Of a stretch of 64,000 nt of DNA, positions 55,951 to 63,925 are shown one piece after another (position 1 is the first letter of the stretch; every line of letters starts with the position of its first letter). Source of the DNA: Desulfobulbus sp. (GTDB taxonomy: Bacteria > Desulfobacterota > Desulfobulbia > Desulfobulbales > Desulfobulbaceae); contig JAQUEZ010000007.1 in assembly GCA_028684915.1 (NCBI GenBank), forward strand, positions 1-64,000. The letters are read 5' to 3'. The notes under the pieces were generated by a model. That model saw only the letters and a program-made list of their open reading frames with translations, searched no databases and had not been told where the DNA came from. Made by a program: the position numbers and the translations under genes.

Positions 55951-56032
55951 TTGCCGAATCTCAAGCGGCAGTGAATCAAAGCAGCGATGCTTGAGCAGGT
56001 TTCCTGGAGGTTCTTCTGAGGAAAAGAATTTG

Positions 56033-56060
56033 TTTGAAATACCCGCCTCCTTATTTCAAA
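56033..56060. promoter_or_regulatory. Inverted repeat upstream of the TrfA-like gene
   Basis: TTTGAAAT (56033-56040) and ATTTCAAA (56053-56060) are perfect inverted repeats with a 12-base spacer, between the excisionase-like gene and trfA. It could be an operator controlling replication. Confidence 0.45.
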
Positions 56061-56113
56061 TGGGTGCGATGAAGCGGGTCAATATGCAGTAATGTCGGGT
56101 GGATAACATTGGC

Positions 56114-56431
56114 TTACCAGATCTGAATATGCTTCGATTTTCTCCGGCGGCCAGGCTGCTTGGGTTGCTCGTCTTTGTCCTCGCCTAGAAAACGATCCAG
56201 GTCAGACTTTCGAAACAGAATCTTGCCTTTCTGCTGCCCTGAAGGTCGGGCAAAAGGGATCAAATGCTGCTCGACCGCCAGTCTTCTGAAATGATCCGGG
56301 GAGTAGCCGGCATATCTGGCAGCCTCCTTGAGGGTCATGGTCTTCCCCGTTGCCACCTCATTGTTGACGAGCAGATTGAGAATCTGGTTTTGCTTCTCTT
56401 CAATGGCGGCAAGCCTGGCCTCAATATCCAC
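56114..56431 (-). CDS. Excisionase-like helix-turn-helix protein
   Basis: A 105-residue protein with an N-terminal coiled coil (L-A-A-I-E-E-K-Q-N-Q-I-L-N-L-L), then a MerR/excisionase-type winged helix: L-K-E-A-A-R-Y-A-G-Y-S-P-D-H-F-R-R near residue 34 and I-L-F-R-K-S-D-L-D-R-F-L near 70. The tail is basic. The GTG start with GGGAGG upstream overlaps the previous stop by 11 bases. Its position between integrase and replication genes suits a recombination directionality factor. Confidence 0.75.
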   Translation of the reverse strand: MDIEARLAAIEEKQNQILNLLVNNEVATGKTMTLKEAARYAGYSPDHFRRLAVEQHLIPFARPSGQQKGKILFRKSDLDRFLGEDKDEQPKQPGRRRKSKHIQIW

Positions 56432-56657
56432 CCTGACCTCCCTGGTGCTTCATGAACCGTTCGAGAGCCTCCCGTAATTCCTTCGAACTTCCCCACACCC
56501 AGGTCACCTTGCTGATGCCGGTGACCATTTCAAGGCGAACCGCCACTGCTTTCGGGCAGGGGCGCTTGCCGTGGAGGATTTGGCTGAGAAAGTCGGGCGA
56601 GATTTCCGCCCGGAGAGCAATCTGCTTTTTAGTGATCCGTTCTTTCGTTGCACTCAT
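56421..56657 (-). CDS. Small Cro/CI-type helix-turn-helix protein
   Basis: A 78-residue DNA-binding protein with K-K-Q-I-A-L-R-A-E-I-S-P-D-F-L-S-Q-I-L-H-G-K-R near residue 10, a clear XRE-type helix-turn-helix, followed by A-V-A-V-R-L-E-M-V-T-G-I. The ATG at 56657 is preferred to a TTG two codons earlier. The two TGAGCA palindromes at 56734-56768 lie just upstream. It is translationally coupled to the excisionase-like gene. Confidence 0.78.
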   Translation of the reverse strand: MSATKERITKKQIALRAEISPDFLSQILHGKRPCPKAVAVRLEMVTGISKVTWVWGSSKELREALERFMKHQGGQGGY

Positions 56658-56733
56658 GGTCAACTATTTGGATGAAAATATGGACATCGTCAAGAAGAAA
56701 AAGTCGATAATATGCTGTTTTTATTAAATTTAA

Positions 56734-56768
56734 TGAGCATATGCTCAACAAATGAGCAGGTGCTCATT
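56734..56768. promoter_or_regulatory. Two palindromic operators (TGAGCA-NN-TGCTCA)
   Basis: TGAGCATATGCTCA (56734-56747) and AATGAGCAGGTGCTCATT (56751-56768) are perfect palindromes whose centres are 19 bases apart. A third, near-perfect copy lies at 57489-57502 before the XRE regulator gene. They lie upstream of the small HTH gene and look like repressor operators of an excision-control switch. Confidence 0.7.
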
Positions 56769-56847
56769 AATGTCACCGTGTTTCCGCACCATCATCGTCC
56801 CGGTCGAGACAGCGAAAGCGTTGGTTGCAGGTGTGAAAAAAATATCC

Positions 56848-57336
56848 CTATGAGGAGCAGCGGAGTGGGGTTCGAGCCTGGTCGCTATCCTTGGCGAGAT
56901 CGTAGGCCAATGTAGCGAACTTGCCTATGATGTCGTCTTTTGCGGGGTCATAACTGCTTGGAATCGGGAAGATTATGGCCTGGAACGCGTCCATCTTGAT
57001 GTTTTGGCCATGAACAGGGACAAGGATGTATTTCCCCGGAACTATGGAGAAATCGTGAGGTGACGCGTCCATCTTTGCAGCGGGTGTATCAGGCGGTGGC
57101 AGAGAGTCTTTTATCTTTTTCCGGTATTCTCGCCAGTACTCGGGATGGCTTTCCCGCCATCGCTTCTGACAATCGTTCTGGTTTTCTCGGTAATCAGGAT
57201 CAGTGGCTCTTTTTTTTCGCTGCCATGCTCTTTTTCGTGCTCGCTGGCAGTCAGCACGGTTGCAGTATTTTTGGTTGGGATTCCTTGGATTGATTGGGCG
57301 TGTTCCTCGACAAGCCTTGCAGCAGAAGGTTTTCAT
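56848..57336 (-). CDS. Hypothetical Cys-containing basic protein
   Basis: A 162-residue protein. The N-terminal half is basic with a zinc-finger-like pattern (C-C-K-A-C near residue 5; K-Y-C-N-R-A-D-C-Q-R-A-R near 24) and a Trp/Tyr/Arg repeat (R-W-R-E-S-H-P-E-Y-W-R-E-Y). This type is common in mobile elements and of unknown function. The C-terminal half is unrecognised. AAGGAAA precedes the start. It lies between the two operator regions. Confidence 0.65.
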   Translation of the reverse strand: MKTFCCKACRGTRPINPRNPNQKYCNRADCQRARKRAWQRKKRATDPDYRENQNDCQKRWRESHPEYWREYRKKIKDSLPPPDTPAAKMDASPHDFSIVPGKYILVPVHGQNIKMDAFQAIIFPIPSSYDPAKDDIIGKFATLAYDLAKDSDQARTPLRCSS

Positions 57337-57488
57337 GGCAACGGTTTCCTTAAACGCGATTGCGCTATAAGTTTAAAAAAACGAGCAAAATGAAGCTCGC
57401 GCCATGAGAGTTCAACCAAATGCCAATACCGCAGATTATGCAACCCCCTCACATTCTAGACCTGGCCGTATTCTCGGCTTTCATTTCT

Positions 57489-57502
57489 TGAGCAAATGCT
57501 CT
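57489..57502. promoter_or_regulatory. Third copy of the palindromic operator
   Basis: TGAGCAAATGCTCT differs from the perfect palindromes at 56734-56768 only at the outermost base and the centre. It is 13 bases before the XRE regulator start, where it would block its own promoter. Confidence 0.6.
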
Positions 57503-57514
57503 ATCGTTTGCGAC

Positions 57515-58051
57515 ATGAATAACGCTATCGCAGAGCAGTTCCGGGCCGCCTTAAATTATTTGCTTCAACAGGAGGGAAGAGGCGCACAAGTGCGTCTTGC
57601 CGTGGCCCAGAACATTGATCGAGGCTATCTCAATGCGGTGATCAAGGGGAGAAAGCCGGCAGCTGAGGAAATCCGGCTTAAAATTGCTGATCATTTTGGT
57701 ATGCTGTATGAGGAGATGTTGGCCTTCGGTCGCCGTGTTCAGGAGGAGTCTGTCGAAACGGGAGAAGGGGAGGGCGCCGTAGGGAGCGATAGCGAAATTG
57801 ATAACAATTTCGGAATCGGTATCTCATGCAAGAACGAACAAGTCCGAGAGATACTCGAATCAGGAACGGAATATGGTCAGGCAGTTTCCAGTTTGATTGA
57901 GACCTGTCATAAAGCGATTATGACAGACAGGAAGAGCAGAAAGATCGAGAACCGTTTGGAAGAGATAGAGCGGCGGATGGAGTTGGTGGAGAAGGCATTT
58001 ACTTCAGGAAAAAAGGTTGCTCAGAGGTCAAAGAAGAAAATTTTAAAGTGA
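57515..58051 (+). CDS. XRE-type regulator of the element
   Basis: A 178-residue protein with an N-terminal helix-turn-helix (V-R-L-A-V-A-Q-N-I-D-R-G-Y-L-N-A-V-I-K-G near residue 24), an acidic middle with no protease-type active site, and a C-terminal coiled coil (I-E-N-R-L-E-E-I-E-R-R-M-E-L-V). The ATG at 57515 is preferred because the operator and likely promoter lie directly before it; there is no strong ribosome site. It is divergent from the regulator and excisionase genes and convergent with the integrase gene, so it is the likely master repressor. Confidence 0.72.
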   Translation: MNNAIAEQFRAALNYLLQQEGRGAQVRLAVAQNIDRGYLNAVIKGRKPAAEEIRLKIADHFGMLYEEMLAFGRRVQEESVETGEGEGAVGSDSEIDNNFGIGISCKNEQVREILESGTEYGQAVSSLIETCHKAIMTDRKSRKIENRLEEIERRMELVEKAFTSGKKVAQRSKKKILK

Positions 58052-58070
58052 GACGGTTAATCTCAAAATT

Positions 58071-59189
58071 CTAATCCTGTGGTTGACCAAGCATGCCAAT
58101 TTTATCTATTGCGGCAAGTTTATAATCATGGAGGAGGTGGGTGTAACGCTGTACCATTTGCAAGGTTCTGTGGCCTAAAATGTCGGCAAGGGTGCGAATA
58201 TCAACACCGGACATAATTAAATGACTAGCTGCTGTATGGCGGAGGTCATGCATATGTATATCTAGTAATCCTGCCCTTTTTTTTGCAGCATTAAAAGATT
58301 CTCTGAATTTTAAACCTGGTCTTGCTTTTGATCGGTCATTTTTGAGCTGGTCATCATTAAGAAAAACTAAATCCTCATTCTTTCCATTACTAATTTCCTT
58401 AAGCTTATACAGTTCCAGTGTAAGTTCTTTGGTCAGTGGAACCCATCTTGGATCATTATTTTTTGTTGTCGGTAAAAATATAACCCTTTTGTCTAGATCA
58501 ATCTGAGTCCAGCGTAAACCTGCTGCTTCGGACGATCTCATTCCTGTATGTAATAGTGTAAGGATATAGTAATAAAATTTATAATTTCTTGATTTTCGAC
58601 AGGATTCAAGCAGCTTGGATGCTTCGCTCTCAGTGAGAAAACGAGTTCGACCTCTCGGTGGAGCTGGTCGTTCAATGTCAGCGACCGGATTTTCAACCGG
58701 CAGCCCCCACTCTTTTTTCGCCTTACTGAACAAATGAGAGAGAAGTGATAGCTCGTGGCGAACAGGATATGCAGTCACTTCTTGAAGTCGTGCGTCCCGA
58801 TATTTAGCAACGATTTGAGGTGAGATCGAGCCAAGCGGTGTTTCGGCGCCTATTCGTTCCAGTAAGCGATGTGATGCGCTTTTCTCAAGCATTTGGGTGT
58901 TGACTGCCTTTTTCTCCGAGATTGTAGATAGATACTTTGTCAGGGCTTGGTGGAGCGTAATGCCCATCGCCCTTCGGGGGCTATTGTACCGTTGATCCTT
59001 CATATCCTGTTCGGTTGCAGACGACCAAGCGAGGGCTTCTCCCTTGGTGTCGAAGGTTCTAGTAACGGTATCAAACCCCTTCCGACGAATAGTAGCCTGG
59101 TAGCTTACACCCCGCTTGGTTTTGCGTTTCACTATCCTTGCCAATTTTCCGCTCCATTTTTGCTCCACTTTTAAAGCAAAAGATAGCAT
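58071..59189 (-). CDS. int: Tyrosine-type site-specific integrase
   Basis: A 372-residue phage-type integrase. The N-terminal arm-binding part has R-G-V-S-Y-Q-A-T-I-R, and the core-binding domain is at about 70-160. Catalytic residues are seen in T-G-M-R-S-S-E near residue 217, H-D-L-R-H-T near 315 and the tyrosine in Q-R-Y-T-H-L near 350. It lies 107 bases from the 3' end of the tRNA-Leu gene, the usual place for an integrase whose att site is the tRNA. The start is uncertain: ATG at 59189 lacks a clear ribosome site and a TTG at 59246 is also in frame. Confidence 0.92.
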   Translation of the reverse strand: MLSFALKVEQKWSGKLARIVKRKTKRGVSYQATIRRKGFDTVTRTFDTKGEALAWSSATEQDMKDQRYNSPRRAMGITLHQALTKYLSTISEKKAVNTQMLEKSASHRLLERIGAETPLGSISPQIVAKYRDARLQEVTAYPVRHELSLLSHLFSKAKKEWGLPVENPVADIERPAPPRGRTRFLTESEASKLLESCRKSRNYKFYYYILTLLHTGMRSSEAAGLRWTQIDLDKRVIFLPTTKNNDPRWVPLTKELTLELYKLKEISNGKNEDLVFLNDDQLKNDRSKARPGLKFRESFNAAKKRAGLLDIHMHDLRHTAASHLIMSGVDIRTLADILGHRTLQMVQRYTHLLHDYKLAAIDKIGMLGQPQD

Positions 59190-59250
59190 GAAATAGCAAA
59201 GAATGGCAAGGCGAGAAAGGGTGTGCCAGGAGGGAATGATGGGCAAAAAA

Positions 59251-59285
59251 AAGGCTTTATCCCTGTAATTACGGGATAAAGCCTT
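59251..59285. terminator. Bidirectional intrinsic terminator between int and tRNA-Leu
   Basis: AAGGCTTTATCCC (59251-59263) pairs perfectly with GGGATAAAGCCTT (59273-59285) around nine bases. A run of A before it gives TTTTTT on the minus strand, and GATTTTTT follows on the plus strand. It would end the tRNA-Leu transcript and keep it from running into the integrase gene. Confidence 0.85.
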
Positions 59286-59295
59286 GATTTTTTAA

Positions 59296-59382
59296 TGGTG
59301 CCGAAGAGAAGACTCGAACTTCCACTGGGGAACCCCAACTAGACCCTGAACCTAGCGCGTCTACCAATTCCGCCACTTCGGC
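59296..59382 (-). tRNA. tRNA-Leu (CAG), integration site of the element
   Basis: Read on the minus strand it starts GCCGAAGTGGCGGAATTGG and ends CTTCGGCACCA. Acceptor arms GCCGAAG and CTTCGGC pair fully; the D-loop GG, a long variable arm, the T-loop GTTCGAGTC and an encoded CCA are present. The anticodon loop TTCAGGG gives CAG, reading CUG leucine codons. The 3' end faces the integrase gene, marking attR or attL of the ICE. Confidence 0.95.
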
Positions 59383-59773
59383 ACTGCGTCGGCGATTATG
59401 CTCGTTTGGCGGGTCTTTGTCAAGGTTTTCTTTGCATCCCGTGCACAATGTTGATCCGGCGCGGGCGTGGGCGCAATGCTTGCTGTGCGACGAAACAAGA
59501 GCCGCATCGAAACCCGATGGGTTGATGGTGAGCAGTTGCGGCGCAATTTCATCATGATAGAACGACGCTCGGGAGGGGCGCAGGGCAGGGCGTCGCTGCG
59601 GCAGACCAAACAAGGAGGCGCGACGCCGGTTCCGGCCGAAGGCATGAACTGTTTGCTTGTTTTTTCGATTTGGGGTACATATCCCGATTCCATGGTCGCG
59701 AGGAACGTCTTGCCAACCGGGAATTCACTTTTTTGCTGTGCTACGAACCCGCCGATCAGCGGCGGCGGCTTCC
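59383..59773. other. Intergenic region between tRNA-Leu and ribF
   Basis: About 390 bases. It should hold the tRNA promoter (minus) and the ribF promoter (plus). Open frames here overlap the start of ribF in another frame and are not convincing. No structured RNA or FMN-type element was recognised. Confidence 0.4.
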
Positions 59774-60745
59774 ATGGAAATATACACCGACCTTACAGAG
59801 ATTCGGCGTCCCTTCACCCGGGCGCACGTCACCATCGGCAATTTCGACGGCGTCCATTTGGGGCACCAGCGGCTGTTTGACCAAGTGGTGGCCAGGGCCC
59901 GGCAGGACAAGGGCGTCAGCGTCGCCGTGACCTTTGATCCGCACCCGCTCAAGGTCTTGAGCCCCCAGGGCATCCGGCTGATTTCCACCACGCCGCAGAA
60001 GATCGAGCTGATCGAACGGGCCGGGATCGAAGTGCTGGTGATCATTCCTTTTAGCCGCGAAGTGGCGGTGACCACGGCGGTTGATTTTGTCGACGAGGTG
60101 TTGCTCAAGCGCGTCGGCATGGTCGATTTGGTGGTTGGCTATGATTACGCCATGGGCAAGGGACGGCAGGGCGACACCGCCTTTCTCGAGCGTCAGGGCG
60201 AGGAAAAAGGGTTTTCGGTGATGGTCATGCCCGCCCATTACGAGCAGGGCATGCTGGTGTCCAGCACCCGCATCAGGGAGCTGGTGGCCGCCGGCAAGAT
60301 GCGCGACGTGCGCCGCCTGCTTGGCCGCTACTATCAGATACGCGGCGACGTGCAGTGGGGGCGGCAACGCGGCGGCAAGCTGCTTGGCTTTCCCACCGCC
60401 AACCTCAACCTCTCCGAAGAAGATCTCTGTCCTAAACGGGGGGTGTACGTCACCCAGGTCATCTATGACGGCCGGCAGTACGGCGGGGTGTCCAACATCG
60501 GCTACAACCCGACCTTCGGCGGCGCCAGCCTGGTGGCGGAGACGCATATCTTTGAGTTTAACGCCGACATCTACGGCCGACCGCTGAAGATCAATCTGCT
60601 GCGGCATTTGCGCGGCGAGATCACCTTCAACGGCCCGGAAGCGCTGGCCCGGCAGATTCGCAAGGACATCGAAGTCGCGCAGAAGGTTCTGGCCAAAGAA
60701 CGGCAGAAAAAGCTGATCGCCTATCATCGGTCCGGCGACGCCTGA
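59774..60745 (+). CDS. ribF: Bifunctional riboflavin kinase / FAD synthetase
   Basis: A 323-residue enzyme making FMN and FAD from riboflavin. The N-terminal nucleotidyltransferase has G-N-F-D-G-V-H-L-G-H near residue 22, V-V-G-Y-D-Y-A-M-G near 124 and S-S-T-R-I-R near 171. The C-terminal kinase has G-F-P-T-A-N near 214 and G-V-Y near 231. The ATG at 59774 fits the family N-terminus; earlier in-frame starts add an unrelated stretch. It is the first chromosomal gene beyond the element. Confidence 0.95.
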   Translation: MEIYTDLTEIRRPFTRAHVTIGNFDGVHLGHQRLFDQVVARARQDKGVSVAVTFDPHPLKVLSPQGIRLISTTPQKIELIERAGIEVLVIIPFSREVAVTTAVDFVDEVLLKRVGMVDLVVGYDYAMGKGRQGDTAFLERQGEEKGFSVMVMPAHYEQGMLVSSTRIRELVAAGKMRDVRRLLGRYYQIRGDVQWGRQRGGKLLGFPTANLNLSEEDLCPKRGVYVTQVIYDGRQYGGVSNIGYNPTFGGASLVAETHIFEFNADIYGRPLKINLLRHLRGEITFNGPEALARQIRKDIEVAQKVLAKERQKKLIAYHRSGDA

Positions 60746-60886
60746 ACTGCTTGCCGCACAAATTTTTCCCGAACGCGGCGGCTTGCGTCCGAAACGTTTG
60801 TGGCTATACTATAGAAACTTTTTTTCATGGGTTTGCCGGAACACGCCGGCAAAGGCTTGTCACTTAAGAATATAAGAAGGTTTTTT

Positions 60887-61519
60887 ATGACGGAAGCACA
60901 GAAGCCGGCCGATATCTCGGCTGTGATCAGCGAGCTTGAAAAGGTGGTGCAGGATAAACCGAACAACGTCATGGCCCGGCACCATCTTGGCCTTGTGTAT
61001 CGGCAGGTGGGACGGGTCGACGAAGCCATCGTTCAGCTGGAAAAAGCCATCGAACTGGACAACCAGTCCATGGAGAGCATGATCAATCTCGGCGCCATCT
61101 TTTTTGATCGCGGCGACACCGAGCGCGCCATGGAGTTGAACGAGCGAGCGTTGAGCATCTCGCCGGACATGGCCGAGGCCCACGTCAACATCGGGTTGAT
61201 TCGCCAGCACCGCAACGAGGTCGATCAGGCGGTCGAGTGCTATTCCAAGGCCCTGCAGATTGATCCCAAGCTGATCACCGCCTGGATCAACCTGACCTCG
61301 GCCTACACCATGCTCGAAGAGGACGTCAAAGCCGTGGACGCCGCCCGTCAGGCCGTCACCCTGGAGCCGGATTCGCCCATGGCGCGCAACAATTTGGCTG
61401 TGGCGCTCTATTTCAAGGGCGACTATGCCGAGTCCCAGCGCAACATGGAAAAGGCCAGCGAGCTGGGGTACAGCGTTGATTCCCGGTTTGTCGACGCCCT
61501 CAAGGCGAAGCTGGCGTAA
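60887..61519 (+). CDS. TPR-repeat protein
   Basis: A 210-residue protein of about five tetratricopeptide repeats (A-R-H-H-L-G-L-V-Y-R-Q-V-G-R, N-L-G-A-I-F-F-D-R-G-D-T, and similar every 34 residues). The start at 60887 has AAGAAGG upstream. It probably mediates protein contacts. It is followed within five bases by the DVU0298-family gene. Confidence 0.88.
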   Translation: MTEAQKPADISAVISELEKVVQDKPNNVMARHHLGLVYRQVGRVDEAIVQLEKAIELDNQSMESMINLGAIFFDRGDTERAMELNERALSISPDMAEAHVNIGLIRQHRNEVDQAVECYSKALQIDPKLITAWINLTSAYTMLEEDVKAVDAARQAVTLEPDSPMARNNLAVALYFKGDYAESQRNMEKASELGYSVDSRFVDALKAKLA

Positions 61520-61524
61520 GCTCC

Positions 61525-62676
61525 ATGGGCAGTAAGGCGGAGGCGATTCTCAAACCCTGGTGTCCGTTCTGCGGCATGGACGTCGGCAAGCCGACCGAAG
61601 GCCAGCAACGCAAGTTGCGGGAGTTCCCCCTGGGCGCGTGCGAATGCGGCGCGGTGTATGTGGCCGAGGCCACAGGGCACAACATCGGCGCGGCCATGGT
61701 CGAGTGTTTGGTCAGCGCCTGCAATGATCAGTGGGACCTGGCCTGGGAGCTGATTCCAGAGGACGATTACTTGACCGGCACGCTGGAAAATTACGACGAG
61801 GTCACCCATCAGATCGTGCCCAAGCGCAACCTCGACGGTCGCGCCGTGCGCGGGGTGCTCTATTTCGTTCGCCTGCACCGGGAAATGGCCGAACTGGTCA
61901 AGCGCTACGAACAGAAACTGGTCGTTGGAGACGCTGAACAGGGCGGTCCCGCAGGCGTGGCCCCGGAGGTTTTGCCGGCCATCGAACCCGCCCGTGATCC
62001 GAAACGGAAAAAACGGCGGGCCGACAAACAGGTGGTCAAGGAACTGGCCCAGCGGCTTGACATCGACGCCTTGGTGGATCTGTACTTTGACGACCGCAAG
62101 GTGCTGCGCTATCTGCAGCGGCTGCTCTATGAACCCGAGCAGGGCGCGCGCTATCGGATCGCCTGGGTGCTGGGACAGGTCTGCGGTCGGGTGGCCACCC
62201 GCGAACCCGGACCAGTGGCCGACGTGTTGCATCGATTATTTGAAGCCTGCTCCGACTCGGCCGCCAGTTCCTGGGGCATGGTCGAGACCATTGGCTCGAT
62301 CATCGCCGCTCGGCCCGACATCTACGGCGCCTTTACCCGGCATCTGTTCAATTTCATGGGCGATCCCGGCACCCGCGAGGCCGTGCTCTGGGGGTTGGGG
62401 GAAATCGCCGCGACCCGGCCGGAGTTGATTCGCAAAACCCCGTTTTATTCCCTGTTCCCGGTGCTCAACCACAGCGACCCGGTGCTGCGCGGTTTGACCC
62501 TGCGGCTGCTCGGCCGGATTGCGGCCAAGGAAGCCGGGTTGCAGATCATGGGATTGCAGCGCGACGACACCCCCGTCACCATTTACGAACAGGGTGCCCC
62601 CGTGACCATCACCGTGGCCGAACTTTCCGCGCAGGCCACCCGCAACATTCATAAGGAAACAGTCAATGGCGAGTGA
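61525..62676 (+). CDS. DVU0298-family HEAT-like repeat protein
   Basis: A 383-residue protein. It opens with a zinc-ribbon-like C-P-F-C-G-M-D-V-G-K-P near residue 13 and C-E-C near 38, then a domain with A-M-V-E-C-L-V-S-A-C-N-D-Q-W-D-L-A-W near 56. HEAT-like helical repeats follow from about residue 170 to 345 (G-L-G-E-I-A-A-T-R-P-E-L-I and others). This matches the family named after Desulfovibrio DVU0298, characteristic of sulfate reducers and of unknown function. It overlaps the next gene by 11 bases. Confidence 0.82.
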   Translation: MGSKAEAILKPWCPFCGMDVGKPTEGQQRKLREFPLGACECGAVYVAEATGHNIGAAMVECLVSACNDQWDLAWELIPEDDYLTGTLENYDEVTHQIVPKRNLDGRAVRGVLYFVRLHREMAELVKRYEQKLVVGDAEQGGPAGVAPEVLPAIEPARDPKRKKRRADKQVVKELAQRLDIDALVDLYFDDRKVLRYLQRLLYEPEQGARYRIAWVLGQVCGRVATREPGPVADVLHRLFEACSDSAASSWGMVETIGSIIAARPDIYGAFTRHLFNFMGDPGTREAVLWGLGEIAATRPELIRKTPFYSLFPVLNHSDPVLRGLTLRLLGRIAAKEAGLQIMGLQRDDTPVTIYEQGAPVTITVAELSAQATRNIHKETVNGE

Positions 62677-63271
62677 AACCTTTCAACCTTTGAATTCTCT
62701 GGGACCAATGTCCCAGGAAAGCAAGGCCGAACAATCCGACAATCCGGCCAAGAACGATTATATCGAGGGCCGCAAATTCTACAGCAACGGCGAATACGCC
62801 CAGGCGGCCATCGCTTTACACAACGCTCTCAGAGGGTTTGAGGAGCAGGGCGACGAGCAGGGAATCGCCAACGCCTCGGATCGGTTGGGCGACGCCTGTC
62901 TGGCCCGCGACGAATACGCCATGGCCATCGCCAACTATCAGCGGGCCTACGCGGTCTGCGAAAAAGAGGACGACAGCTTTTCCCAGTTGGCCCTGAATAA
63001 AAAAATGGCGGCCGCCTACCGCAAACTCGGGGACCACGAAAAGGCCCTCGAATTGCTCTACGACATGCTGGAGCATTACCGCTTGACCCAAAATCCCAAG
63101 GGCGCGGTCGAGATTTTAATTGTCGTGGCCGAGGTCTACAACGAGCAGGGCGACAAGAGCAGGGCGGCCGACGCCTACCGCTCGGTGTCGAGCATTCACA
63201 GCCGGTTCAAGCATTCCCGCTTGGCCGAGGAGTTCGCTCAGTTGGCCAACGCGCTCGAGCAGGGCGAGTAA
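62666..63271 (+). CDS. TPR-repeat protein
   Basis: A 201-residue protein of about four or five TPR units (Y-I-E-G-R-K-F-Y-S-N-G-E-Y-A-Q-A, A-S-D-R-L-G-D-A-C-L-A-R-D-E-Y). AAGGAAA sits before the ATG at 62666, which overlaps the preceding gene. It is part of a tight chromosomal run with the DVU0298-family gene and riboflavin synthase. Confidence 0.85.
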   Translation: MASETFQPLNSLGPMSQESKAEQSDNPAKNDYIEGRKFYSNGEYAQAAIALHNALRGFEEQGDEQGIANASDRLGDACLARDEYAMAIANYQRAYAVCEKEDDSFSQLALNKKMAAAYRKLGDHEKALELLYDMLEHYRLTQNPKGAVEILIVVAEVYNEQGDKSRAADAYRSVSSIHSRFKHSRLAEEFAQLANALEQGE

Positions 63272-63925
63272 ATGTTCACCGGGATCATCCAAGGGCTAGG
63301 CACGCTGGTTGAAAAGCGGCCTGCCGGCGGAGGCGTGATCTTCGGTCTGGACGCGGATTTTGCCCTGACCGATCCCCAAGAGGGCGAATCGATCGCGGTG
63401 AACGGCGCCTGCTTGACGGCGCGCAACATCAAGGGTTCCAGGTTTTACGTCGACGTGTCGCCGGAAAGTCTGACCCGAACCGGGCTGGGCCAACTGCAGA
63501 CCGGTCACCGGGTCAATCTGGAGCGGGCGCTGCGTCTGAGCGACCGTTTGGGCGGCCATCTGGTCAGCGGTCACGTCGACGCCCAGGGCCGGGTGGAACA
63601 GCGGCGCGCAGCCGGCGATTTCACCCTGTTCACCTTTTCCCTGGACCTGGCGCTGACCAAGTATGTGGTGGAAAAAGGCTCGATCACCATCAACGGGGTC
63701 AGTTTGACGGTGAACGCCTGCGAGCGCGGTCGTTTTTCCGTGTCCATCATTCCCCACACCTTGTCCGTCACCACCTTGGGCGGCCTGAAGGAGGGCGACC
63801 GGGTGAACATTGAAGTCGATATGATCGGCAAATATGTGGAGAAGCTGCTGGCGGTACAATCGGCCGGCACTGCTGCGGAAAACCGGATCAATCCGGCCTT
63901 TCTCGCCCAGCACGGATTTCTGTAA
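63272..63925 (+). CDS. ribE: Riboflavin synthase alpha chain
   Basis: A 217-residue enzyme of two lumazine-binding repeats: M-F-T-G-I-I-Q-G-L-G at the start, V-N-G-A-C-L-T near residue 45, S-G-H-V-D near 95, and in the second repeat I-N-G-V-S-L-T-V-N near 140 and I-P-H-T near 160. It dismutates two lumazines to riboflavin. It begins one base after the TPR gene stop. With ribF nearby it suggests a local flavin gene group continuing to the right. Confidence 0.95.
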   Translation: MFTGIIQGLGTLVEKRPAGGGVIFGLDADFALTDPQEGESIAVNGACLTARNIKGSRFYVDVSPESLTRTGLGQLQTGHRVNLERALRLSDRLGGHLVSGHVDAQGRVEQRRAAGDFTLFTFSLDLALTKYVVEKGSITINGVSLTVNACERGRFSVSIIPHTLSVTTLGGLKEGDRVNIEVDMIGKYVEKLLAVQSAGTAAENRINPAFLAQHGFL

